A program made the position numbers and the translations under genes. Under the pieces are notes generated by a model, which had not been told where the DNA came from, did no database searches, and was given only the letters and a program-made list of their open reading frames with translations. From the NCBI GenBank assembly GCA_037783545.1, contig JBBELK010000164.1, forward strand, positions 1,054,001 through 1,118,000: a DNA stretch of 64,000 nucleotides, read 5' to 3'. The stretch is from Henricia sp. BOLD:AAB3569. Its lineage: Eukaryota > Echinodermata > Asteroidea > Spinulosida > Echinasteridae. Shown piece after piece: positions 20,164 through 29,430 of the stretch (position 1 is its first letter; every line of letters begins with the position of its first letter).

Positions 20164-21623
20164 CTGCGAAAGATATCAGAAAGAAGTAGTCCATCTTATG
20201 CTGAAGTTGTCTCCAATGACAATTTAATAAAAACACGTGCTCAAGACGAACGTTTGTCAACGTTCAATATACCTGGGGGAGATAAAATCGCCATCCACGC
20301 TCAAACCATGATGTTATACACCGGACTGGTAGCTTTTAGTGGTTGGGGTACCTTCCGGGGTCTCCCCTTTGCGTCTTCGTGTATTTGTTTGTGCGGTAAA
20401 GCTCAGAGGGTTAAAGGCACAGGCTCGTCAATGCGCGCGTGAGGCCAAATTCGTGCCACGAAATACGCAGCTTTATAGCAAAGGCATGGAGCTGCGTATT
20501 TCGTGACACGAATTTGGCCTCACGCGCGCATTGACGAGCCTTTGCCTTTAATAAATTCACGAAAATGTGTTGTACTTACCGCCTTACGCACAGGATGATA
20601 ACGAACAACAGGAAAATTGCCACCAACGCTGCACTGGCACATGCAATTATGATAAAGATATCTGTAGACGAAAAAAAAAAACGGTGAGCAAAATGTCCCT
20701 GCTTACAGAATGTTCGATTTATACTGTTGTCAATCGAAATTTATTTAGTGTATAACAGCCATAAGATATAATGACGTCACATTTTATTTCTATATGAGTC
20801 CCAGTTTCAGTAGACAGACGTTTCAAAGTTTCGTTATTCAACACAAAACATTCCATCATCTCGCTTTAAACAGACTAAGCGGGACTGCTTACCAATTCTA
20901 CAAGTTTCTTCCGCTTCAAATTCGCCAGTGTCTCCATTGCAAACTGTAGTGTAGTTATTGACCGACTGGAAACCACGGTTACACAAGATGAGGACTTCCG
21001 TGTCGTCTCCGTAACAGTCGGCGACAGCCGACGGCAGAATTTTCGGCGTTTCGCTCAGTGTTTCTTTCGGACTCGGACACGTGTTGCTCACACACTTTGC
21101 GTTTGAAAGTCCTTTCATTAAATTAAATTCAAAAAAATTAAAATTGAGCATGAACCATGATAGATGAAACACGAAATTGCAATCTCTGTCGATTTATAAA
21201 GCAAACGAGGCCTTGCCATTGGTAGACTGGTCCCCGTACCTCATATTCCACATATCCTATACGACGAACACAAAGATCTTCTCAAAATAATCGGAATCTT
21301 TTGGTCTTGGAACCAGACTACGCCATTGGTCCAATTAAGCCTTGCGCGTGCCAAGAATACGCACAACGCGCAACGCACACGCAGCTCGCCCCACCAATGA
21401 ACGTCGCTTCACCACCGAGGTCAAAGTTTTGCATGCGGGTAATTAATGCTTACCCATTTGCGCGGAAGAACATGGGCGCTGCTCAAGTATACATACAGTA
21501 AACTATAACTGTAACTCATAAAAGAAGTAACGAAGCTCACCTACCTGCAAAATATTGCACGCCCAGCATCACACGGAGAAGAATCGCACAGAATCCAGTA
21601 GATATAAAGTAGCAATCCGCCAT
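19899..21623 (-). CDS. Receptor gene D: chimeric CCP receptor
   Basis: Exons: 21545-21623 (signal peptide), 20893-21111 (CCP), 20580-20661 (TM, donor CG|GTAAGT) and 19899-20163 (tail, TAA). The product is about 214 residues: CCP at 28-99, TM at 101-126 (FIIIACASAALVAIFLLFV), tail at 128-214. Signal peptide, CCP and 5' flank are near-copies of gene C. TM, tail and 3' flank are near-copies of gene E. The switch lies in the TM-CCP intron near 20,750. At 1.7 kb it is the most compact gene, and all four splice phases are intact, so it looks functional. Confidence 0.86.
20415..20547. mobile_element. AGGCACAGG hairpin MITE in gene D
   Basis: Near-perfect hairpin of about 133 bp with TTAA on both sides; arms contain TGCGCGCGTGAGGCCAAATT. 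It lies next to the TM donor in the TM-tail intron, at the same site as the gene E copy. Confidence 0.82.
20893..21111 (-). CDS. Gene D CCP exon
   Basis: 219 bp, phase 1-1, acceptor ATGAAAG, donor ATTG|GTAAGC. It keeps the six-cysteine CCP (NAKCVSNTCPSP, ADCYGDD, ILCNRG, TVCNGD, EETC). Substitutions against gene C concentrate in the KETLSETPKILPSAV stretch. Confidence 0.88.
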
Positions 21624-21724
21624 TTTGAAAGTTGAAACGGTGCATGCACACAAAAATAAATTGTTGCTCATTTCGTTCGTAGTTGTCATTACTCATGTGG
21701 CTGCCTGAACTCATGTGTGTGTTG

Positions 21725-21818
21725 CGTTTTCCTTTCCTTGTGCGATTTCGCACATGATTGTGTGCATGTGTCCTTCATTTGGAATGTTTTCACTTCATTG
21801 CGTTTGAATACATGGGGG
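21725..21818 (-). promoter_or_regulatory. Conserved block upstream of gene D
   Basis: Third copy of the block. As D inherited gene C's 5' flank, it would inherit C-like expression while carrying an E-type tail. Confidence 0.45.
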
Positions 21819-22201
21819 TTAAAAACGGAAAATACACTGCTATAATTTGCGTGTCGCCTGTGCGCATGAGGCCGATTTTCGCTTCAAAAATTAACATTCA
21901 GAAATTGCACTTTACTTTGTTACGATTTTGTTAGTGACACCTATACCAGATCCCTTTGGAAAAATGCTAAGAAAATATAATACTATCTTGTAAACATCTT
22001 ACATTTAATATTTCTCAGCTATGCATAATGTTTCAAAATTGCAAAATTACAATAAATGTTTTCTTTTATGACAAATACATAAATTTTCGTGCAGAAACAG
22101 TGGGGGTAAACGCACTTTGTTCTTTAGAGCATGCGCACACTAGTCGACAAAGGCACCGAAAGTTGGCGCAGGCCCAGAATATACGTATACATGCAGTTTA
22201 A

Positions 22202-22490
22202 AGGCACAGGATCGTCAATGCGCGCGTTAAGCGGGCCTCCCACTGTGCGATTTTTGCCACGAATGTCCTACGATTGGGTACGATTTGGTACGATTGTGTG
22301 TAGAGTCTATAGACAGTCTCCGATAATCGTACCAATTCGTAGGAAATTCGTGGCAAAAATCACACAGTGGGAGGCCCGCTTTAGACCAAATTCGTGCCAC
22401 GAAATACGCAGCTCCATGCCTTTGCTATATAGAGCTGCGTATTTCGTGGCACGAATTTGGCCTATCGCGCGCATTGACGAGCCTCTGCTT
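22202..22490. mobile_element. AGGCACAGG hairpin element containing a nested AGCGGGCC MITE
   Basis: The outer element has TTAA at 22198-22201 and 22491-22494. At 22230-22380 an AGCGGGCCTCCC MITE, flanked by TTA at 22227-22229 and 22381-22383, interrupts its left arm. The matching site near 18510 in the other duplicate has neither. Confidence 0.82.
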
Positions 22491-23202
22491 TTAAAAAAAG
22501 GAAGCTTATACTAAAGCAGGACTAAAACTTAATGGTAGGCCTAATCGTTTTATTAAAATAGTTTTACAGTTAAGCAATTGAATCTCAGTTTCTTAACACG
22601 ATGCGTTTCTATTTTTATAAACGGATTCATATACCAGTGCTCGTTAAAATAGAATGGCGTTGAATGATAAACATATAGTAGGTTATCTAAAATATTCCTC
22701 CTGCTTATGCGACTTAGCTGCTTCATTTTCCTATATTGCTGATTTCGCGTCGACGTCCAATCCGGTTAAATAACACAGATATATAGATAACACAGAAAAT
22801 AACATATGTATATTAAATGTTTAATACATGTATCTGTCCAAAAGTCCTTTCCAACGCGCTATTTGTTGGCGTGGATGATATGCCATGTCTCGGGGAGAAA
22901 ATGGTCTAGGCCTATAGCAGATATAGCTTATAGTTTAAATGTGGATTATGCCCTATATGCAGGATTGGCAAATTGTTACAAACGGCGTTGTGTGTGCACA
23001 CGCATATTCATATAAATTCATTATTATCATATAAAATATATCTCAGGGTGCATCATTGCATTGTACAGTTAAACCACTTCTATTTTCCATTTGAGTGGGT
23101 TTTTTTCAGTCAAATAATTGATTACAATAATTTGGGACATTACAAGTTTTGATAAAACTACAGGCTTTAAGTATTGATTGAACCAGGTAATGCTCATTCG
23201 AA

Positions 23203-23277
23203 TGGGGGTGGGTGGGGTATGGGGTGGGGGTGGGGGTGGGGGTGGGGTATGGGGTGAGGTATAGGGTGGGAGAGGGG
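23203..23277 (-). repeat. C-rich tract just after the gene E stop codon
   Basis: Paralogous to the gene D tract, shorter and with a different repeat order, 17 bp after the stop codon. Confidence 0.7.
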
Positions 23278-23293
23278 GAGCGGAAGGATCACA

Positions 23294-23516
23294 TTACGAC
23301 CCATTTCCCTCAAATGACTGATTCTGGTAAGTGGTACGCTCGTTTGCACGGTCAATATTCCTATTTGGTCCGGCTACCGCCTCCTCTTCGACGTCCGTAA
23401 AGTCGTCACTGATTATGGACTCTGCGTCGTGTGCTGTGTCCTCCCTTGGGAATGTCTGCCCGTTTGGGGATCTGTCGTTGTTCCTCAGGCGGGACCGGCC
23501 TTTTTTAGCTAAACAT
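23294..23516 (-). CDS. Gene E tail exon
   Basis: 73 residues with KKGRSRLRNNDRSPNG, the acidic patch SDDFTDVEEEAV and C-terminal TTYQNQSFEGNGS. It is aligned throughout with gene D's tail except for an N-terminal gap. The pYxN tyrosine is conserved, which argues for constraint on it. Confidence 0.82.
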
Positions 23517-25527
23517 CTGCTAAAGATATCAGAAAGAAGTATTCGATCTTATGCTGAAGTTGTCTCTAATGACAATTTGATAAAAACACGTGCTCAAGAC
23601 GAACGTTTGTCAACGTCCAATACCCGGGGAGATAAAAATCGCCATCCACCCTCGAGCCATGTTATACACCGGACTGGCAGCTTTTAGTGGTTGGGGTACC
23701 TTCCGGAGTCTCCCCTTTGCGTCTTCGTGCATTTTTTTGTGCGGTAAAGCTCAGAGGGTTAAAGGCACAGGCCCGTCAATGCGCGCGTGAGGCTAAATTC
23801 GTGCCACGAAATATGCAGCTTTATAGCAAAGGCATGGAGCTGCGTATTTCGTGGCACGAATTTGGCCTCACGCGCGCATTGACGGCCTCTGCCTTTAGGA
23901 AATTCACAAAATCGTGTTGTACTTACCGCCTTACGCACAGGATCATAACGAACAACAAGAAAATTGCCACCAACGCTGCACTGGCACATGCAATTATGAT
24001 AAAGATATCTGTAGACGAAAATTTAAAACAAAAAGACGGTTAGCAACATTTCCCTGCTTACAAAATTTTCGATTTATACTGTTGTCAATCGAAATTTATT
24101 TAATGTGGTGCACCCACCTAGCCTGCAACCACCATCTGGTATCCAGACGCCTCGAGAAACACACTTGACCGTGTAATTGTATGCATTTAGCTGGAACCAC
24201 GCGTTGCACTCTAAAAGCAAGGTCGTGTTTCGTGGGTAACACTCCTCGCTGGCCGTGGACTCGGTGCTTGTTGTCGACAGAGGGCGCTCACACATGCCGC
24301 TTGAACATTGCGCAGATTGGGCTTGTGCTGCGTTCACGGAAAAAACGAACAACAAATTACAATTACTCGGTAATTTGACATTCCTTTAAATTAAACAAAC
24401 ATAAAATACCACATTTTCTTGTTGTTTTTAACTTCCGCAAGAAACATCCATATAGGCATATTAAGTGTGCCTCTACCCTTTAAAATCGGTTCCCCCAAAT
24501 CGGTTATTTTTTACAGGCCAAGCGAATATTTCGCTTTAAAAACCAAACTGGAAGAAAAAGTGGATAATTATGTCACTATATTACAAAGCTTCCAACGCTA
24601 ATGGGATACAAAACAAGATGCAATTTACAAAACCTGCATCTTTTATTCCACAACTTTTCAATTTCATTCTGTCGGTCGCACCTTTTATTCCCACCTTTAA
24701 AGATAGTATACATGATTGGTAAACTGTTACAAATAGTTTTATCCCCATGTGTGATTGAAGATATGCATGATTAAAACCAACCTGAGCAAAAACCAGCTCT
24801 GTACTTCGTCTAACTTTTGAGAAAACAGTCACAAAAGGGTTTCCAGTCATTTCGCCCCAATACCAATTCGCCCTGAACCATTTCACCCTGAACCACGGCC
24901 TGTGAACGAAGTGGTTTTAGGGCGAAGTGGCATTTGGGCGATGTAGTGTTTGGACGAAGTAATTTGGGGCGAAATGGCACTCGGGCGAAGTGGTTTGGGG
25001 GCAAAATGGCACTTGGGCGAAATGGTTTTGGGGCGAATTGAATTTTCGTCTCGTGAGACGAAAACTAATTGTTTTACTAATTTCTCAAAGACTATAGCAC
25101 TTCAAACAAAACCATTCCAGGGGAAGTTTTCTACGGTCATCATGTTTATATTGTGTAAGTTGGGCATAAATCTGTGAACATTTCTGATTTTCGAGATACC
25201 AATTATGTATACTGCCTTTAATGTCAGACAAAAGCTAAACATATTGGCACAATGAGAAAGCTATTTCCCACCTTTATATATTGCTCTGTCGACATGAAAA
25301 TACACACATGATTTATAAGTACATGTAACTTGAAATCATATACGGACTAAAATTGCAGTATGATACATCAGGTTAAAAAAACCACATAGTTTATTCAAAG
25401 CAATCCCGGCACAAACAAACTTACCTGCAAACTTTAACAAAAGACCGGTGTTAAGCAACACGAGAGCGGGGACTCCCCTTTCATACCACCGGGCGAAGGC
25501 TCTCCGAACACCGGCAGGGTTAACCAT
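23294..25527 (-). CDS. Receptor gene E: signal peptide, divergent CCP, TM, YQNQ tail
   Basis: Exons: 25425-25527 (signal peptide), 24118-24327 (CCP), 23927-24008 (TM) and 23294-23516 (tail, TAA). The product is about 205 residues: CCP at 36-104, TM at 106-131, tail at 133-205. The signal peptide is unlike B-D: Arg-rich start (MVNPAGVRRAFARW), core ALVLLNTGLLL. An in-frame upstream ATG lies at 25605. TM and tail pair with gene D, whereas CCP and signal peptide are its own, so E is the parental source of D's intracellular half. The tail exon has no early Met and was found from its acceptor (TTTAGCAG) and homology. Confidence 0.84.
23763..23894. mobile_element. AGGCACAGG hairpin MITE in gene E
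   Basis: Same element and same intronic position as in gene D (following CTCAGAGGGTTAA), so it was present before the duplication. The right TTAA has decayed to TTAG. Confidence 0.8.
24118..24327 (-). CDS. Gene E CCP exon
   Basis: 210 bp, phase 1-1, acceptor GTGAACGCAG, donor CTAG|GTGGGT. It has the six-cysteine layout (SAQCSSGMCERP, EECYPRN, LLECN, VKCVS, GGC) and the canonical CCP tryptophan (RGVWIPDGGC). There are two sequons (RNTT, YNYT). It is strongly diverged from A-D. Confidence 0.85.
24705..25060. repeat. Composite repeat with GGGCGAA minisatellite
   Basis: GATAGTATACATGATTGGTA and GTGTGATTGAAGATATGCAT are followed by a run of GGCGAARTGG-type units and GTCTCGTGAGACGAAAACTA. Lies in the gene E signal-CCP intron; recurs at 57085-57380. 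Confidence 0.65.
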
Positions 25528-26075
25528 CGCGATCTGCTGTTCCAAATTCTCTCTCGATGTAATGTCAACCAAATTTCGTCCGTTTAAACGCTCGACTCGT
25601 CTCACTAATTTGTCTGCGAATTGGCTCTTCTATGTTTTCGTCAATTTATAATCATTTATTCATAAGAATTTTTAAAAATTCAGTGAAATATAAGCAGTAG
25701 GCCTATAGAGTTTTGATCAAACGGATGTCAACAACAGTTAGTTATGTATGGTGTCACTCAACCGTACCGTTGTATAAGCGGATGGTGACACGCATGCTCA
25801 GAACATTTCTACACTTCATTTCCTTAAAATGAATAATATGTCTGGACTTCCCAAATTGTTTAAAAAAAATCCCTCTCTTGACAAAGTTCAACAATGTGCT
25901 TAGGATTAACCTAATTATTGCTAGGTTTCGCAATGGCGCGTGAACACAGCGTTTGGACATTATTTCCGTGTTGGCCGTATGCAAAAGCTTAATATTAAAA
26001 GGCGGTAACAATTTCTGTATAGGCCGAAGTGAACATAAGTAATATATATATATATATATATACATAATTGTTTTT

Positions 26076-26385
26076 CCCGTATTAGGGCGACCGTTTTGGG
26101 TAGAGAGCTTACAGAGACCACTATATCCCCAAAATTGGCGGGAAGAAGATCCTGAATTGACACTCATTTTCTCGACTTTTTGTTCTCATAACAGCTTTTC
26201 CGATCTAGACGAAAATGGTTTGTGCCCTAATAAAAATGGTGAGAAACCTAATAAAAATGGTTTTTGACCTAATAAAGATGGTTTTTGAAGCACTTGGCGT
26301 TAGGGCGACCGGTAGCCGGTCGCCCTAATACGGTCGGTCGCCCTAATACGCCTTTTTTACCCACATCCGGTCGCCCTATTACGGG
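26076..26385. mobile_element. CCCGTATTAGGGCGACC element
   Basis: 310 bp with 17-bp inverted ends CCCGTATTAGGGCGACC and GGTCGCCCTATTACGGG; contains CCTAATAAAAATGGT repeats. Confidence 0.7.
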
Positions 26386-26395
26386 TTTCAGGAGG

Positions 26396-26430
<35 letters not shown>

Positions 26431-26439
26431 ACCGCCGAA

Positions 26440-26748
26440 CCCCGAATAGGACGACACTTTTGGCTAGAATTCCGCCAGTGACCACTAAAACCACAAAATT
26501 CTCGGTAAAAAGATCGTAAATGGACACTAATTTTCTCCTGAAACTCTCTATAAAAACATTTTTTGCAATCTAGACTAAAATGGTGCGTACCCTAATAGAA
26601 ATGGTTACAAACCTAATAAAAATGGTTTTTGACCTAATTAAGATGCTTTTTGGAGCAATTGTTGTTAGGATGACCGGTGACCGGTCGTCCTAACGCGACC
26701 GGTCGTCCCAACACTCCTTTTTTACCCCATATCGGTCTTCCTATTCAT
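26440..26748. mobile_element. Diverged tandem relative of the AGGGCGAC element
   Basis: Follows the previous copy after an (AT)n run. Same internal order (TAGACTAAAATGGT, CCTAATAAAAATGG, GACCGGT palindromes), with G-to-A-type changes in the ends (AATAGGACGAC). Confidence 0.6.
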
Positions 26749-28610
26749 GAATTAGTAGTAATATATATTCCCATTTCACACATATGGGGTGCTTAAAAAT
26801 AAAATAAAATTTCAAGTTTATGTCCTCTAAGAAACTGTTTAGCAATAACTGTCCGTTATTTGTTATGAAATGTCTTGTGTGTTGGGCATTGTCAAGCTTA
26901 GGTGCACCCGCAAATTCCATTCTGAAAATGTCGTTTTGGAAATATAATATGTTCCTATATGTGTCCCATGCGTAATGCTTTTGCGCGTCAACCAGAGAAT
27001 GTCCCAAGCACAACACAAATTTTGCTGATTTGTCACTTTGATATCTATTACCTGAAAAAAATAATGACCCTGCATGCTTTCAAATACTTATAACTTCTGA
27101 GAAGGTATGGTGTACACTGTTTTAAAATCTGTAAAGATATGATTATTTGAAGTCATTGACAGATAATTCATGTTATTTTGAAACACCCCCAAGGGTAGAC
27201 TGGTTCCCGTCCACATATTCCACATAGGAGAATATTTTCGCAATAAGTGATGGGATCGGGAACCAATCTACCCCAAGGGCGGATCCGGTTATTTTTTCTC
27301 TTACCGGTCGAAAATCCACCACTGGTCAAGTTTTAACACGAATTTATTAAAATTTGTTAAAACCAAAACCACAGAAAACGAACAATATTTGTTTTGCTGC
27401 GGTTCAGGGCCTTTTGCCTTCGTGCAATTTCGTATGGTGTACCTCCATGGTGTGCCGTTGCGTCGTTTCCTCGTCACCTTTCTTGGAGGGCGCCCTCCTG
27501 CGGCAAACAGAAAACGAAAATAAGTGGGAGGTGTCCACTGATATTTATACATGTAACAATGGACTGTTCGTGACTACCTGAATGAAGCAACCGACCGCCA
27601 TCTTACTAAAGGCACCGCAGGTATCTAGCCTATCTGGTTGTACTACTGTCACTATAGAGTACACGAGTTAAATGGAATAGAAGCGATCGTGGATCGGCGA
27701 ACAGTCTAGGCAGATCATTGTCTTTTTTCTGCAGCAAGATGGCCGCCACGTTGCTTCAAATTCTCGCATAGGCATTTGCTTCAATTCTCGCAAAACAAAC
27801 AAGCTAACAATAAAACAGTTTTGAATAAAATTTTCGTTTCTCGAGTCTAAATTTTAGTAGAATTGCATGTATAAACCGTGGTTCCAAATACCATTTTGCA
27901 AGCGCTTCTAAAAAAAAAAAAAAAGGTCAAAACGGGAAGTAACGCAATGTATTATGAAAAGTAATGTTTTTATTAGCGTATCTGCTGATGGCGATATTAC
28001 ATATTGGTGTTATATTACACATATTGCGGTATTATAGAGGAAAATCATACCTACGATTTACAGAAACATGTAGATACAGGATTAGAAAACTGTTACAAAC
28101 GGCGTTATCTTCATGTGTGATTGAGGATGTGTATGATCAAAACCAACCTGTGTATAAGTCAGCTCAGTACCTCATCTATGTTAGATAGATTACAGGATTG
28201 GAAAATTAACTGTTACAAACGGCGTTATCTCCATGTGTGATTGAGGATGTGTATGATAAAAACCAACCTGTGTAGAAGTCAGCCCATCACATCAATTAGA
28301 AAACAACGAAAAACTGTGACCATGCTTTCAAGAAATTGTGCAAAGCCATCGTCCTATTTAGGCTGGTTTCCTGGCGATGCAACACGCGGTAAACGGAGCC
28401 ATAAAACCACGACGTGTAAAAGTTTTTCAATCATGTAATTTTTATCTTCATTAAATTCTAAACACATTATACAGCTAATGGTGTCCATTGGACTTTAACC
28501 CAGAATATTATGCCGCGCCAACGTCTGATCGACAGTAAAAGTCTCAAGACGTAATTACGCCATTTTCATGTGCGGTTTTTCTATGAGAGCCAAGGGCTCT
28601 CGGCCCACAG
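26749..28610. other. Intergenic between genes E and F
   Basis: No exon recognised. It contains an inverted pair around 27190-27285 (GTAGACTGGTTCCCGT and CGGGAACCAATCTAC) and two tandem copies of a dispersed repeat at 28065-28275. Confidence 0.5.
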
Positions 28611-28748
28611 TATAGACCGTATATCGAATATCTGCCATTTCGTTGGGCACCTCTTTTTTTTTACTTAAACCGTTCAACAATGGAAGCACAATATGTGCAA
28701 CCATGCATGTCCTCAAGGAACAACGAAACTGCCCCACGATATTCGATA
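28611..28748. mobile_element. Second copy of the ATAGACC MITE
   Basis: Shares ACTTAAACCGTTCAACAATG and CATGTCCTCAAGGAACAA with 19166-19313. It lies between genes E and F. Confidence 0.65.
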
Positions 28749-29150
28749 TGTTTAAAACAAATGATGTTTAGAGTTGAACATGGTAAGTTGATAGGGGAAT
28801 TACAATTTTCAAAAATGCACTATTTCGTTTACATATTGCAGTTATAGAAAAAGCATTTTGCACATAAAAAAAAATATATACAATTTAGCGCAGTAAAAAT
28901 GGTAAACTTGAATAAATTCATTATAAATTCAAAGTACTCTCCAACGTTTTTAATGCGAGTGTGAAAAGGGTTTTTATAGGTTTGGGTTCGATTTATTTAT
29001 AAAGAAAGCTGCGGATTATTAGCAGTTCTTATATTGTTTTAGTTAAAAAGGGCGAATAAGCCACTTTATTGAATTTTGCTTTGCGCACCCGACTCGGGAA
29101 TAACAAATCACTTATTGTGGTCCTCCCTCTGGAAAAGCATCAGCAAACTT

Positions 29151-29430
29151 CTAGATCCCATTCCACTCTTCTATTTCCGGAGCGTTATTATCGATGGGAC
29201 TCTCGATTTCGAAATTGTTGAGGTCGATTTCTTCCATATCTGCATCCGGCGCCAGACCGGAGTCACTTCGCTCCACGTGGTTTTTCCGAGGCACATCATT
29301 CTGGTACGGATTTTCCGCAGCCCCTCCGGGGCCGTCCGCAGTCCCTCCGGGGCCGTCAATGCCTCGTCTCCCCTCTCGCTCCCTCTGGATTGTCAAGTGC
29401 CGTTCTGCTCGTCGTTTGGCGCGTCTACTT
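29151..29430 (-). CDS. Gene F tail exon
   Basis: The acceptor is TTCGTGCATTGCAG. Two imperfect copies of a Gly/Pro unit (DGPGGTA, DGPGGAA) precede ENPYQNDV, which contains both an NPxY core and pYxN. The last 30 residues are strongly acidic (EEIDLNNFEIESPID). Confidence 0.83.

Larger units (their letters stand above)
18240..20749. repeat. Right part of segmental duplication unit 1 (unit 1 about 16433-20749)
   Basis: Unit 1 (gene C CCP, signal peptide, 5' flank, then gene D tail and TM) is repeated as unit 2 at about 20750-24107 (gene D CCP, signal peptide, flank, then gene E tail and TM). Shared intergenic text includes AAAATGCTAAGAAAATATAA and GAGCATGCGCACACT. The entry covers the intergenic and D-tail half. 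Confidence 0.8.

Noticed and set aside
19749-20189. Plus-strand frame of 146 codons with a Gly-rich start
   Set aside because: The Gly/Val/Trp-rich part is translation of a G-rich low-complexity tract; the rest is antisense to gene D's tail exon.
27301-27552. Minus-strand frame of 83 codons with a basic patch (RKVTRKRRNG)
   Set aside because: No acceptor/donor in cluster phase and no relation to any receptor exon; treated as chance.
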